Shown: positions 18,872 to 27,737 of the stretch, piece after piece | How the letters are laid out: every line of letters starts with the position of its first letter | Position numbering within the stretch: position 1 is the first letter of the stretch | From: Sphingomonas melonis | GTDB taxonomy: Bacteria; Pseudomonadota; Alphaproteobacteria; Sphingomonadales; Sphingomonadaceae | DNA length: 64,000 bases | NCBI RefSeq assembly: GCF_013409985.1 | Contig: NZ_JACCBY010000002.1 | Span: 186,001-250,000, forward strand | Reading direction: 5' to 3' | Made by a program: the position numbers and the translations under genes | Notes under the pieces: model-generated | The model's database searches: none | What the model saw: the letters and a program-made list of their open reading frames with translations, nothing else | Told to the model about the DNA's origin: nothing

Positions 18872-20038
18872 TTAGAAAGTGAGGAAGAGACGGTCGCCGG
18901 GGCGAAAGCGTCCGGCGATGAGCGCGAGCGCAAAGCATAGTCCCGTCATCAGCCACCAGGCTGGGGTGAGGTCCGCCAGATTTTGGCGCAGCAGTCCGGC
19001 GACCAGCGGCAGCACGGCGGCAAGGACATAGCCCCCGCCCTGTACGAAGCCGGCGATGGCGCTTGCCTGATCGGCATCCTCGCCATGATCCATCGCGACG
19101 ATCAGCGAGAGCGGAAAAAGCGCGCCAATGCCAAGCCCCGCTAGCGCCGCCGCCGCCCATGCAAGCCGCAGCGGCGCTACGCAGAGGCAGAGCATTGCCG
19201 TGAGCAGCGCGGCTATCGCGGTGAGCAACACCGCCCGACGATCCGGCGATCGATCAACGATTAGCGAGACAGCGATTCCCGCGGCTACCTCCGCGAGCGT
19301 GACAACTCCAAGCATCGCGCCGGCCGCTTCTCCGGACCAGCCGAGCTGCGTGTAGAAGGGCGGCAGCCAGGCGAGTACGAGCGTATAGGCGCCCGTGCCG
19401 AGGCCAAAGAACAGCATCAACAACCAGGCGCGTGGCGCACGATGGACCGGATTGCGTCGAGCCAATCCTATTGCCTCTTGCTGTGCCCGTGACACCAGAA
19501 GCCATACGCCCAGACCAAGGAAGGCCGGTAATGCCCAAATGCCCAGTGCAACCGGCCAGCCCCATGCCAGCCCGATCCAGGCTCCGGCTACGCTTGAAAG
19601 CATCGCTCCACCCATGATCGCACTCGAGTAAAAGCCCATCAGGCGCCCGCTGCGCGATCCCGTGCGACGGCGGATGGCACCAGGCATCAACGCCTGAACG
19701 AGTGCGATGCCAATGCCGGCAACAACGGCGGTCGACACCAGTGCTGCCGCTTGCGGCCACAGCCAGCGGGCTAGGCAGGCAAGGAGAATGAGCAGGACAC
19801 CAAAGGCGACGCCCGCCCGCTCCCCCATCCACCTGCGCAGCCATGCCGTTCCCAGCAGGCAGATACCCATCAACACTACTGGGAAGGTGGTCAGCAGACT
19901 CGCGCCCACGTCGCCGAGTCCCGTATCGCGCTGTATTGCGTCGAGCAGTGGGCCTACCGAGGCTAAGGCGGGGCGCAGGTTGATGCCGACGAGCAGGATT
20001 GCGACCGGGAACAGCATCCGACCAGATATTTCTCGCAT
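18872..20038 (-). CDS. MFS transporter, CynX/NimT (YycB) family
   Basis: Twelve-helix inner-membrane transporter of 388 residues. The opening AILLVGINLRPALASVGPLLDAI is the signature of the CynX/NimT subgroup (cyanate, 2-nitroimidazole and similar anion transport in named members). MFS loop motifs are recognisable around LMGFYSSAIMGGAM and LIVDRSPDRRAVLL. The start ATG 20038 has GGAG 6-9 nt upstream. It is divergent from the MarR gene across 96 bp that contain two operator-like repeats, so repression by that MarR is likely. Base composition is slightly lower in GC than the flanking housekeeping genes. Substrate unknown. Confidence 0.88.
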   Translation of the reverse strand: MREISGRMLFPVAILLVGINLRPALASVGPLLDAIQRDTGLGDVGASLLTTFPVVLMGICLLGTAWLRRWMGERAGVAFGVLLILLACLARWLWPQAAALVSTAVVAGIGIALVQALMPGAIRRRTGSRSGRLMGFYSSAIMGGAMLSSVAGAWIGLAWGWPVALGIWALPAFLGLGVWLLVSRAQQEAIGLARRNPVHRAPRAWLLMLFFGLGTGAYTLVLAWLPPFYTQLGWSGEAAGAMLGVVTLAEVAAGIAVSLIVDRSPDRRAVLLTAIAALLTAMLCLCVAPLRLAWAAAALAGLGIGALFPLSLIVAMDHGEDADQASAIAGFVQGGGYVLAAVLPLVAGLLRQNLADLTPAWWLMTGLCFALALIAGRFRPGDRLFLTF

Positions 20039-20086
20039 GATGATCTCCGCGTTTTACGCCCTTGTCAGGTCCCCCACACCTGTTAG

Positions 20087-20124
20087 TATCTTTATATCGA
20101 GATATATATCTTTACGTCAAGATA
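20087..20124. promoter_or_regulatory. Paired MarR-type operators between MFS and MarR genes
   Basis: Two inverted repeats sit one after the other: TATCTT-N6-GAGATA at 20087-20104 (one mismatch) and TATCTT-N6-AAGATA at 20107-20124 (perfect). Their centres are exactly 20 bp apart, i.e. about two helical turns. They end right before the AGGAAG ribosome site of the MarR gene. Symmetry, position and the flanking regulator point to autoregulated MarR binding sites covering both promoters. Confidence 0.7.
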
Positions 20125-20134
20125 GGAAGTTGGG

Positions 20135-20623
20135 ATGGACAGGGCGGCGGCGGCTGCGGAACAATGGGCCCGAGAACGGCCCGAGCTCGAGACCGGGCCG
20201 ATGATCCTACTGGGGCGGTTGAGTGAGGCCGCGCTGCTGATCGCGCGGGATCGGCTCAATCCGCTCTTTGCGGAGTTTGGCCTGCAACCCGGGGAGTTCG
20301 ACGTGCTGGCCACGCTACGGCGTAGCGGTACGCCATACGCACTCACGCCGACCGCCCTGTATGAGGCGGCGATGATCTCATCCGGAAGCATGACCAATCG
20401 CCTCGATCGGCTTGAAAATGGCGGACTGGTCGAGCGGAGGCCCAACCCAGCAGATAAACGTGGAACATTGGTGGCGCTGACGGCTGATGGTCTGGAGCTG
20501 ATCGATCGCGTGGTAGAGGCGCACATCGCAAATCAACAAGGCATCATCAGTGGTCTGGATGAGTCGGAGCGCGTTCAGCTTACTGCGCTCCTCGGTAAAT
20601 TGATCCGATCGCAGCAGAGATGA
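20135..20623 (+). CDS. MarR family transcriptional regulator
   Basis: Winged-helix dimeric repressor of 162 residues. The recognition region is LTPTALYEAAMISSGSMTNRLDRLENGGLVERRPNPADKRGTLVALTADG, with the wing Asp-Lys-Arg typical of the family. Helices before and after form the dimer interface. A ribosome site AGGAAG precedes ATG 20135. It is divergent from the MFS/hydrolase operon and very likely controls it and itself through the two operator repeats between them. The inducing ligand is unknown; the partner transporter and hydrolase suggest a small organic acid, ester or antimicrobial. Confidence 0.9.
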   Translation: MDRAAAAAEQWARERPELETGPMILLGRLSEAALLIARDRLNPLFAEFGLQPGEFDVLATLRRSGTPYALTPTALYEAAMISSGSMTNRLDRLENGGLVERRPNPADKRGTLVALTADGLELIDRVVEAHIANQQGIISGLDESERVQLTALLGKLIRSQQR

Positions 20624-20761
20624 GCGGCTTGAAGGTGGATATAAAACAGGCGTGATATTTGCCATTACCGGACGGGGCGCGCCACTATTCCCCACCTCGT
20701 CCTTTGATTTTGCATGCAGCGGCGACCGCCGGCGGGACCTGCCCGCAGCCGCCGTTCGCGA

Positions 20762-21547
20762 TCAATGGTCGGCTGTGCCGGGTTCGGCCATCTTGCGATG
20801 TTGTTCGGCAAGCACGGCATTCGGGGTGACGTTGGCCACCGCCGATTGAAGCTTGTTCTTCCAGCCCGAAACGATCGCGGCCTTGCCTTCCATAAGCGCG
20901 TCCCAGCCGTCGGCGGCGACCTTGGCGGGATCGTCCTTCTTGGGGTCGCTGCCAACATCGGTGTCGAGCATGTCGCCGCGCGCGAAGAACTCGGTGTCGG
21001 TCGGCCCGGGCATCAGATTGGTCAGCGTGACGCCGTCGGCATCCTTGATCTCGTTCTGCAAAGCGGCGACGAAGCTGTCTAGGAACGCCTTGGTACCGTT
21101 GTAAACCGCCTGGAACGCGCCCGGAATATAGCCCGCAATCGAGCCGGTGACGAGCACCTTGCCGTCGTTGCGCGCGACCATGTCCTTGAGCACCTTCTGC
21201 AGCAGATAGGCGGTGCCGGTGATGTTGGTGTCGACCACCGCGCGCCAATCCTCGACCTGCTGGTCAAGGAAGGCGTGGCCCAGGCCACGGCCCGCATTGG
21301 CGCAGAGCAGGTCGATCCGCCGGCCGCCCGCCGCCGCGAGCAGCCGGTCGACGCCGTCCAGCGTGGACAGATCCGCCTCCAGCGCCTGCACGTCATGGTC
21401 ATACTGGCGGAAGTCGGCCGCCGCCGCCTCGATCAGCGGCTCGTCGGCGACGACGAGGATGTCGTAGCCGTTGCGCGCCGCCAGCGAGGCAAGTTCGAAG
21501 CCGATGCCGGTCGAGGCACCGGTGATGATCGCAAATTTCTCAGCCAT
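20762..21547 (-). CDS. SDR family NAD(P)-dependent oxidoreductase
   Basis: Classical short-chain dehydrogenase of 261 residues. It has the nucleotide-binding motif TGASTGIG near the N-terminus, CANAG, the catalytic Ser in VTGSIAGYIPG, and YNGTK as the YxxxK pair. The LMPGPTDTEFF segment after it is typical of the DltE/YqjQ-like subgroup. The substrate cannot be read from sequence. It is third in the leftward operon SRPBCC - zinc ADH - SDR (28 nt after the ADH), a set that suggests redox handling of an aldehyde or alcohol, possibly under stress (inference). Confidence 0.9.
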   Translation of the reverse strand: MAEKFAIITGASTGIGFELASLAARNGYDILVVADEPLIEAAAADFRQYDHDVQALEADLSTLDGVDRLLAAAGGRRIDLLCANAGRGLGHAFLDQQVEDWRAVVDTNITGTAYLLQKVLKDMVARNDGKVLVTGSIAGYIPGAFQAVYNGTKAFLDSFVAALQNEIKDADGVTLTNLMPGPTDTEFFARGDMLDTDVGSDPKKDDPAKVAADGWDALMEGKAAIVSGWKNKLQSAVANVTPNAVLAEQHRKMAEPGTADH

Positions 21548-21575
21548 GTTCGGTATCCTTGCAATGACGGGACGG

Positions 21576-22757
21576 TCAGGCGACCATGTCGGGCTTCAGC
21601 ACGATCTTGGTCGTTTCGTTCTGATGGTTCTTGAACAGGTCGTAGCCCCTGGGCGCTTCGGTCAGCGGCATGCGATGCGAGATCAGGAATTCGGTATCGA
21701 TCTTGTCTTCCATGATCGCGTTGAGCAGCGCCGGCATGTAATGCTGGACGTGCGTCTGCCCCGTCTTGAGCGTCAGCCCCTTTTCCATGAACGCGCCGAG
21801 CGGAAACTTGTCGACGAAGCCGCCGTAGACCGCCGGCATCGAGACGCGGCCGCCCTTGCGGCAGGCGATGATCGCCTGACGGATCGAATGCGGCCGATCG
21901 GTGCCGAGGAAGGTCGACGCCTTGATCTGGTCGATGATGTTGTCGACGAACATGCCGTGCGCCTCCAGCCCGACCGCGTCGATCACCGCATCGGGACCGA
22001 TCCCGCCGGTCATCTCCATCAGCGCCTCATAGGTCGCGCTCTCCTCGAAGTTGATCGTCTCGGCGCCGAAGCGCTTGGCGAGTTCGAGGCGGTGCGGGAA
22101 ATGGTCGATCGCGATGACGCGCTCGGCACCCATCAGGAAGGCCGACTGCACCGCGAACAGCCCGACCGGACCACAGCCCCAGACCGCGACGGTGTCGCCC
22201 GGCTCGATCTGCGCATATTCCGCCGCCTGCCAGCCGGTCGGCAGGATGTCCGACAGGAACAGCACCTTGTCGTCCGACACACCGTCGGGGATGACGATCG
22301 GGCCGACGTCGCTGAATGGCACGCGGACATATTCCGCCTGACCGCCGGCATAGCCGCCGGTCATATGGCTGTAGCCGAACAGACCGGACATTTCGTGCCC
22401 GTACAATTCCTGCGCGATGTCCTGGTTGTCGGCGGGCAGACCGTTGGGACAGGCCGAATATTGATGCTTGCCGCAATGGTAGCAGCTGCCGCAGGCGATG
22501 GTGAACGGCACGACGACGCGCTGGCCCTTCTTGAGCGTCGACTTGGCGCCGACCTCGACGACCTCGCCCATGAATTCGTGGCCGAGGATGTCGCCGGCCT
22601 GCATCGTCGGGATATAGCCGTCATACAGGTGGAGGTCCGAACCGCAGATCGCGGTCGAGGTGACCTTGATGATACAGTCGCGCGGGTTGACGATCTCGGG
22701 ATCGTCGACGGTGTCGATGCGGACGTCGTGCTTACCGTGCCAGGCGAGTGCTTTCAC
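21576..22757 (-). CDS. Zinc-dependent alcohol dehydrogenase (MDR family, formaldehyde-dehydrogenase-like)
   Basis: Medium-chain dehydrogenase of 393 residues. Catalytic zinc ligands are in [14 protein letters not shown] and [12 protein letters not shown]; structural zinc cysteines are in [15 protein letters not shown]. The Rossmann motif is [17 protein letters not shown]. The insertion and length fit the glutathione-independent formaldehyde dehydrogenase-like subgroup rather than ordinary ethanol dehydrogenases. Substrate unproven. The start overlaps the stop of the SRPBCC gene by 4 nt, so they are translated together. Confidence 0.92.
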   Translation of the reverse strand: MKALAWHGKHDVRIDTVDDPEIVNPRDCIIKVTSTAICGSDLHLYDGYIPTMQAGDILGHEFMGEVVEVGAKSTLKKGQRVVVPFTIACGSCYHCGKHQYSACPNGLPADNQDIAQELYGHEMSGLFGYSHMTGGYAGGQAEYVRVPFSDVGPIVIPDGVSDDKVLFLSDILPTGWQAAEYAQIEPGDTVAVWGCGPVGLFAVQSAFLMGAERVIAIDHFPHRLELAKRFGAETINFEESATYEALMEMTGGIGPDAVIDAVGLEAHGMFVDNIIDQIKASTFLGTDRPHSIRQAIIACRKGGRVSMPAVYGGFVDKFPLGAFMEKGLTLKTGQTHVQHYMPALLNAIMEDKIDTEFLISHRMPLTEAPRGYDLFKNHQNETTKIVLKPDMVA

Positions 22758-23329
22758 AGCCCCATCTCCTTATATTGCTTGGAATTCATCGCGGGGGTGG
22801 CGACCTCGCCGGTCTCCATCAACTGCTTGAAGCGGCGCAGATCGCGGCGCGCCTGGATGGCGGGCTCGCGCTGGAACATCTTGGCGATCACCTTGCCGAT
22901 GACGCCGCCGGGCGGATCATAGGCGATCGTCGCGGTCACCACGGTGCCGCGCGCGCCGGCGTCGCGGAACTCGATCCGGCCCGAATTGGCGATGTCGGCG
23001 CCGGGCTCGGACGTCCAGGCGATCAGCCGGTCCTGTTCCTCCTGGGTGATCCGGGCGTCCCATGCCATCGTCGCGCCGGCGGGCGCCTTGACGACCCAAT
23101 GCGAGACCTTGGGATCGCGCACCTCGATCGACACGACATTCTCCATGAATTGCGGGAGGTTCGTGAAGTCGCGGAAATAGGCGTAGAGCTCGCTGGCAGG
23201 ACGATTGATCGTCACCGAGCGGCCGACCACCGAACTCCCCTTGCCCTCGATGAGCGAGGCGGTCGTGGCGTCGGCGGCATCGCCGTGTTTGTAGGTGGTC
23301 GAAGGCGCGTCGTCGCGGCGGTCGGTCAT
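22754..23329 (-). CDS. SRPBCC family protein (polyketide cyclase/dehydrase-like)
   Basis: 191-residue protein with a START/Bet v1-like fold. The segment [33 protein letters not shown] is the standard family opening and [17 protein letters not shown] a core strand pair. It probably binds a hydrophobic ligand; no enzymatic activity can be assigned. ATG 23329 is chosen (GGGAGA six bases upstream) rather than the ATG 18 nt earlier. It heads an operon with the zinc ADH (4-nt overlap) and SDR genes. The C-terminal [10 protein letters not shown] tail is unusual but unremarkable. Confidence 0.85.
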   Translation of the reverse strand: MTDRRDDAPSTTYKHGDAADATTASLIEGKGSSVVGRSVTINRPASELYAYFRDFTNLPQFMENVVSIEVRDPKVSHWVVKAPAGATMAWDARITQEEQDRLIAWTSEPGADIANSGRIEFRDAGARGTVVTATIAYDPPGGVIGKVIAKMFQREPAIQARRDLRRFKQLMETGEVATPAMNSKQYKEMGL

Positions 23330-23503
23330 GCTGGTCTCCCTTCGCAAGACCGCCCTAACCGTCGGGACTCACACCCGTTCCTATCGTTACGCAGGTGACT
23401 TCAATTAGATGAGGCTGTTTTTACCACGTAGCGCGGGGATCGGCGGTGGCGGGTGAAAGGGCGACCGTCCGAGCCGCGGGCCCTCCCCGCCGAAGCGGGG
23501 AGG

Positions 23504-23589
23504 TGGTGGACAGGGCTGGATTCGAACCAGCGTACGCTTGCACGGGCAGATTTACAGTCTGCTGCCTTTAACCACTCGGCCACCTGTCC
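23504..23589 (-). tRNA. tRNA-Tyr (anticodon GUA)
   Basis: Eighty-six-nucleotide class II tRNA on the minus strand. 5' acceptor GGACAGG (23589-23583) pairs with CCTGTCC (23514-23508), discriminator A, encoded CCA (23506-23504). The anticodon loop CTGTAAA gives GUA. The T-arm GGTTCGAATCC is intact. The rest of the gap from 23330 to 23743 holds no gene that can be supported. Confidence 0.97.
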
Positions 23590-23743
23590 AGATGGGCCGC
23601 TTCGCTGAAGCGAGGCGGCCTATTGGCGAAGCGAAACGCGGCTGTCAACGCCGCGTATGACGGTTTTTTGGCATCGGCGGCGCACGCTTGCGCGAACCGC
23701 GACCGCCGCCTAGCACGATCGGCATCGTTCGCCGGGGATATCG

Positions 23744-25351
23744 ATGCGTCACCTCTTGCTCGCCACCGCTGCGCTGTGCGCCGCCTCGCCCGCCCTCGCA
23801 CGGGAGCGGACGGAGGATCGCAGCGCGCTCGCGGCGATCATCGACCAGGGCACCAATCACAGCCAGGTCGTACAGACCGTGCAATATCTGACCGACGTGA
23901 TCGGTCCGCGCCTCGCCAACTCGCCGGGCGCCCGCGCCGCGGAAGCATGGACGCAGGGCAAATTCCGCGAATGGGGGCTGCGCAACGTCCGCAAGGAGGG
24001 CTTCGCCTTCGGCCGCGGCTGGTCGATCGAACGCGCCAGCGTCCGCATGGTGACGCCGCGGCCGGTGCAGCTTACCGCGATCCCCGTCGCCTGGACGCCG
24101 GGCACTAATGGCACGATCACCGCTCCGGTCGTGGTCGCGCCGATCGCGCGCGAACGCGACTTTGCCAAATATCGCGGCCAGCTTCGCGGCAAGATCGTGA
24201 TGGTGTCCCTGCCCCGCGCGGCCGCGGACCCGACCGATCCCGCCTTCCGCCGCCTCTCCGGCGACGATTTCGCGCGGCTCGACCATTTCCAGCAGCCCGA
24301 ATACGACCCGGCCAGCATCAACCGCCGGGCCAAGCGGCTCGACTATACCAAGAAGCTCGATGCCTTCCTGAAGGCGGAAGGCGCGGTGGCGATGGCGACC
24401 ATGTCGTATCGCGACGGCAAGCTGGTCCATGGCGAAGGCTATCTGTTCGGTGCCGGCGACACCGCGACCCTGCCCGCGGTGCAGATCGCGCAGGAGGATT
24501 ATCTGCGCCTCGCCCGCCTCGCCAAGATGGGCCCGGCGCCGACGCTGGAGATCACCAGCGACGTCCGTTTCGACGACAGCGACACCAACGCCTATAACGT
24601 CATCGCCGAGATCCCCGGCACCGATCCCAAGGCCGGCTATGTCATGGCCGGCGCGCATCTCGACAGCTGGGTGGCCGGCGATGGCGCGGCGGACAATGGC
24701 GCGGGTTCGGCCGAGGTGATGGAGGCGGCACGCATCCTCGCCGCCAGCGGCGTGCGACCCAGGCGCACGATCCGTTTCGTCCTGTGGGGCGCGGAGGAGG
24801 AGGGCCTGCTCGGCAGCCTCGCCTACACCAAGGCGCATCTCGCCCGCCGCGGCGCGCCATCGGACCAGCCGACCGGACCCGATTATGGTTTCGCCGATCG
24901 CTGGCCGATCACCCCGCTACCCGGCCATGGCGCGCTTGCCGCCTATTTCAACATCGACAATGGCTCGGGCAAGTTGCGCGGGCTGTATGCCGAGAACAAT
25001 CCGGCGGTGGTGCCGATCTTCCGCGAATGGCTGGCGCCGCTCGCGTCGATGGGCGCCGCGAACGTCGTCGCGCGGCAGACCGGCGGCACCGACCATGTGC
25101 TGCTCCAGCAGGTCGGCATCCCCGGCTTCCAGTTCGTCCAGGACCCGCTCGATTACGGCAGCCGCGTCCATCATTCGTCAGTCGACACGTTCGACCATCT
25201 CAAGCCCGAGGATCTGCGGCAGGGATCGATCGTCCTTGCCTCGATCCTGCTCTCCGCCGCCAACGCCGATACGGCGCTGCCCCGCCCGCCGCTGCCGACG
25301 CAGCCGGTGGTCACCGACCCCTTTGCCTATAGCGATGCCAATGATGACTGA
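23744..25351 (+). CDS. M28 family zinc aminopeptidase, secreted
   Basis: Di-zinc exopeptidase of 535 residues. Signal peptide MRHLLLATAALCAASPALA. A protease-associated (PA) domain is inserted between about residues 120 and 250. The metal site is AGAHLDSWVAGDGAADNGAGS (His and Asp ligands), WGAEEEGLLGS (catalytic Glu-Glu) and a late His in SRVHHSSVDTFDHL. Likely periplasmic or exported, releasing N-terminal amino acids from peptides. Stands alone on the plus strand after tRNA-Tyr; rlmB follows after 36 nt and may be cotranscribed. Confidence 0.92.
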   Translation: MRHLLLATAALCAASPALARERTEDRSALAAIIDQGTNHSQVVQTVQYLTDVIGPRLANSPGARAAEAWTQGKFREWGLRNVRKEGFAFGRGWSIERASVRMVTPRPVQLTAIPVAWTPGTNGTITAPVVVAPIARERDFAKYRGQLRGKIVMVSLPRAAADPTDPAFRRLSGDDFARLDHFQQPEYDPASINRRAKRLDYTKKLDAFLKAEGAVAMATMSYRDGKLVHGEGYLFGAGDTATLPAVQIAQEDYLRLARLAKMGPAPTLEITSDVRFDDSDTNAYNVIAEIPGTDPKAGYVMAGAHLDSWVAGDGAADNGAGSAEVMEAARILAASGVRPRRTIRFVLWGAEEEGLLGSLAYTKAHLARRGAPSDQPTGPDYGFADRWPITPLPGHGALAAYFNIDNGSGKLRGLYAENNPAVVPIFREWLAPLASMGAANVVARQTGGTDHVLLQQVGIPGFQFVQDPLDYGSRVHHSSVDTFDHLKPEDLRQGSIVLASILLSAANADTALPRPPLPTQPVVTDPFAYSDANDD

Positions 25352-25387
25352 GACGATCACCCTCCCCCACGCCCGGACCCCCCGCTG

Positions 25388-26131
25388 ATGGCGCGCCGTG
25401 GCCATCGCCCGTCGACGGGCACCGCCAACCGCCCGAAATTCTGGGGTCGGCATCCGGTGACGGCGGCGCTCGCCAACCCGAACCGGGTCGTGCGCAAGTT
25501 GTGGGGCACGCGCGAGGCGCTCGCGTCGCTCGACATCCCGCCGTCGATGCCGGTCGTCTATGCCGATGTCGCCGATCTCGGCCGGCTGGTGCCCTCCGAT
25601 GCGCCGCACCAGGGGCTGGTGGCCGAGGTCGAGCCGCTGGAAGACAGCTGGCTCGCCGATCTGCTGATCGAGGGCAAGGACGACCAGCGCCCGCTGGTGG
25701 TGCTCGACCAGGTCACCGATCCGCATAACGTCGGCGCGATCCTGCGCTCGGCTGCGGCGTTCGACGCGCTCGGCATCGTCACGCAGGACCGCCACGCGCC
25801 GCCGGAGAGCGGCACGGTCGCGCGGGCGGCCTCGGGCGCCCTGGAGACGGTGCCGTGGGTGCGCGTCGTCAATCTTGCCCGCGCGCTCGAGGAGATCGCC
25901 GAGGCGGGCTTCTGGCGGATCGGCCTCACCGGCCATGCCGATCAGACGCTGGCCGAGGCGATGGGCACGCAGCGCATCTGTATCGTGCTCGGCGCCGAGG
26001 GCGAGGGCATGCGCCAGAATACGGAAGCGCATTGCGACGAACTCGCCAAACTGCCGATCAGCGACAAGGTGGAAAGCCTGAACGTGTCGAACGCCGCGGC
26101 GATCGCGCTCTACGCGGTGGCGGCGCGGTAG
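25388..26131 (+). CDS. rlmB: 23S rRNA (guanosine-2'-O-)-methyltransferase RlmB (TrmH/SPOUT family)
   Basis: SAM-dependent 2'-O-methyltransferase of 247 residues acting on 23S rRNA (G2251 in E. coli). It has an N-terminal L30e-like substrate-binding part (FWGRHPVTAALANPNRVVRKLW) and the three SPOUT motifs: DPHNVGAILRSAAAFDALGI, RICIVLGAEGEGMR, and LPISDKVESLNVSNAAAIALY. The knotted fold is implied by these. The assignment to rlmB rather than another TrmH member rests on length and the N-terminal domain. A palindromic hairpin of a dispersed repeat family follows 16 nt after the stop. Confidence 0.92.
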   Translation: MARRGHRPSTGTANRPKFWGRHPVTAALANPNRVVRKLWGTREALASLDIPPSMPVVYADVADLGRLVPSDAPHQGLVAEVEPLEDSWLADLLIEGKDDQRPLVVLDQVTDPHNVGAILRSAAAFDALGIVTQDRHAPPESGTVARAASGALETVPWVRVVNLARALEEIAEAGFWRIGLTGHADQTLAEAMGTQRICIVLGAEGEGMRQNTEAHCDELAKLPISDKVESLNVSNAAAIALYAVAAR

Positions 26132-26147
26132 GCGCACTTGCCTTGAT

Positions 26148-26175
26148 CGTCATCCCCGCCTTGGCGGGGATGACG
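26148..26175. repeat. Short dispersed palindrome downstream of rlmB (same family as the glgX insertion)
   Basis: Perfect 13-bp stem CGTCATCCCCGCC / GGCGGGGATGACG with a TT loop. It is 16 nt after the rlmB stop and may act as its terminator, although there is no T-run. The same sequence forms the arms of the element inserted inside glgX (38411-38508). Confidence 0.75.
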
Positions 26176-26186
26176 GTAGAGGGTTG

Positions 26187-26512
26187 GGCCGGATCGACAT
26201 TCAGCCAATCCCTTCCCCTCCAGGGGGAGGACTATCGCCTATGGCTCCGGTGATGAGGCTCGAACGGCGTCCTCCGCGTATCCGTCACCCCGGACTTGTT
26301 CCGGGGTCCACCGGGCCACGAGGGGATTGGTGGCCCATAATGCCTTTCTCCTCGCCGCAGAGTGGACCCCGGAACGAGTCCGGGGTGACGGGGTGGGATT
26401 GGGAGGCGACGAACTCAAGCGAACGTCCGCACGATAGCCTTGCCCCGCCGGGACGTTAGCCTTGCCCTGCCGGGGGCGGCGTTATCTCCGAAGCTTGAAT
26501 GTCGATCCGGCC
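26187..26512 (-). repeat. MITE-like element, copy 1 (326 bp)
   Basis: Bounded by 17-bp terminal inverted repeats: GGCCGGATCGACATTCA at 26187 and its complement TGAATGTCGATCCGGCC at 26496-26512. Inside is a palindromic core (26282-26391) bounded by CCGTCACCCCGGAC and GTCCGGGGTGACGG. Read on the minus strand it matches the copy at 52444-52742 almost throughout (for example GGAGATAACGCC beside the end). It carries no credible ORF. No target-site duplication could be fixed by eye. Confidence 0.75.
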
Positions 26513-26540
26513 TAGACCACGGTCAGGGGTGGGATGCCGC

Positions 26541-26858
26541 TCAATCCTCGCCCGCGATCGTCACCTTGAGCCCGTCGAGGGCCGGCGTCATCTGGATCTG
26601 GCACGACAGGCGCGAGGTCGCGTTGCGCTCGTCGCTCGAATCGAGCAGATCGTCCTCGTCCGGACCCATCGCCGGCAATTTGTCGGCGAAGGCGGGATCG
26701 ACATGGACGTGGCAGGTCGCGCAGCTGCAGCAGCCACCGCACAGCGCCAGCAGCTCGTCGATGCCCGCGTCGCGGATCACTTCCATCACCGACAGGCCGG
26801 CTTCGCCGTTGATTTCGCGTTCTTCCCCCTCGCGCGTGACGACGATAAGCTTGGGCAT
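26541..26858 (-). CDS. 2Fe-2S ferredoxin, adrenodoxin type
   Basis: Electron carrier of 105 residues. Cluster ligands follow the adrenodoxin/ISC-ferredoxin pattern Cys40-x5-Cys46-x2-Cys49 and Cys86 ([13 protein letters not shown] ... RLSCQIQ); extra cysteines at 43 and 44 lie in the loop. The acidic stretch [12 protein letters not shown] is the usual partner-docking helix. Members serve Fe-S assembly (FdxB-like) or P450 systems; no isc or P450 gene is nearby, so the partner is unknown. Its 3' end lies next to MITE-like copy 1. Confidence 0.92.
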   Translation of the reverse strand: MPKLIVVTREGEEREINGEAGLSVMEVIRDAGIDELLALCGGCCSCATCHVHVDPAFADKLPAMGPDEDDLLDSSDERNATSRLSCQIQMTPALDGLKVTIAGED

Positions 26859-26930
26859 GACAGTCTCCGATAAAGTTGCCGCCGGCCATGCCGTGCGGTT
26901 GGTTTGGGATCAAGCCGCGGTGCAGCGACC

Positions 26931-27566
26931 ATGGGCCTGACCGCCGAACAGATTCGCGCGGCGATGGATGCACTTGCGGCGTCCGAGCCGGCCTTTGCCG
27001 CCGGTCTTGACCGGGTCGGTTATCCGCCGCCGCGCATCCGCGAGCGCGGCTATGCGACGCTGCTGCGCACGATCCTTGGCCAGCAGGTCAGCGTCGCCTC
27101 CGCCGCCGCGGTCTATCGCAAGCTGGAGATGCTGGTCGGCGACCCCGGCGATCCGCACACCATCCTCGCGGCGAGCGACGAGACGCTGCGCGCCGCCGGC
27201 CTGTCGCGGCAGAAGGCGAGCTATGCGCGCAGCCTCGCCGAGGAGGTGACCAGCGGCCGGCTCGACCTCGACGATCTGCCCGATGACGACGAGGCGGCGA
27301 TCGCGCAGCTCGTGCGGGTGAAGGGCATCGGGCGCTGGTCGGCGGAAATCTATCTGCTGTTCGCCGAGGGGCGTCAGGACGTCTGGCCGGCGGGCGACCT
27401 CGCCGTGCAGATCGAGATCGGGCGGCTGCTCGGCCACGACGAGCGGCCTTCGGAGAAACTGACGCGCGCGCTCGCCGAGGCGTGGCGGCCGCATCGCGGC
27501 GCGCTCGCCATCTTCACCTGGCACCATTATGGCGCCGGCCCCGACGTGGATGCGGCGCCGGTCTGA
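26931..27566 (+). CDS. DNA-3-methyladenine glycosylase 2 family (AlkA-like, HhH-GPD)
   Basis: Base-excision repair glycosylase of 211 residues. HhH-GPD landmarks are YATLLRTILGQQVSVASA, the hairpin VRVKGIGRWSAEIYLLF, and the catalytic Asp in WPAGDLAVQ. It lacks the N-terminal TBP-like domain of E. coli AlkA, so it is the short form. ATG 26931 begins the homologous part; an in-frame ATG at 26904 is possible but has no ribosome site. It is divergent from the ferredoxin gene. It likely removes 3-methyladenine and similar alkylated bases. Confidence 0.9.
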   Translation: MGLTAEQIRAAMDALAASEPAFAAGLDRVGYPPPRIRERGYATLLRTILGQQVSVASAAAVYRKLEMLVGDPGDPHTILAASDETLRAAGLSRQKASYARSLAEEVTSGRLDLDDLPDDDEAAIAQLVRVKGIGRWSAEIYLLFAEGRQDVWPAGDLAVQIEIGRLLGHDERPSEKLTRALAEAWRPHRGALAIFTWHHYGAGPDVDAAPV

Positions 27567-27575
27567 CCCCGGCGT

Positions 27576-27604
27576 CAGTCGGCAAGGTATTGCCCTGCCG
27601 ACTG
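27576..27604. terminator. Hairpin after the glycosylase gene
   Basis: CAGTCGGCA (27576-27584) pairs with TGCCGACTG (27596-27604) around an 11-nt loop, 9 nt after the stop codon at 27566. There is no T-tract; a weak or Rho-assisted terminator is likely. Confidence 0.45.
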
Positions 27605-27737
27605 CGCCCCGCCGCGTCGCGGCAGACGCAAGTCGCTGATCGGGCACCACTCCCTTACCCCAATGGCGCGGCCTATTGATCCAACTTGCGCTCTCGCACC
27701 TTGCCCGCGCCCGCCGCTTCCGCCACACACCGGCGCC

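Noticed and set aside
17814..20640. Genomic island integrated at tRNA-Ser
   Set aside because: No integrase and no repeat of the tRNA 3' end was found downstream; the MarR/MFS/hydrolase module may be transferred but not by this route on present evidence.
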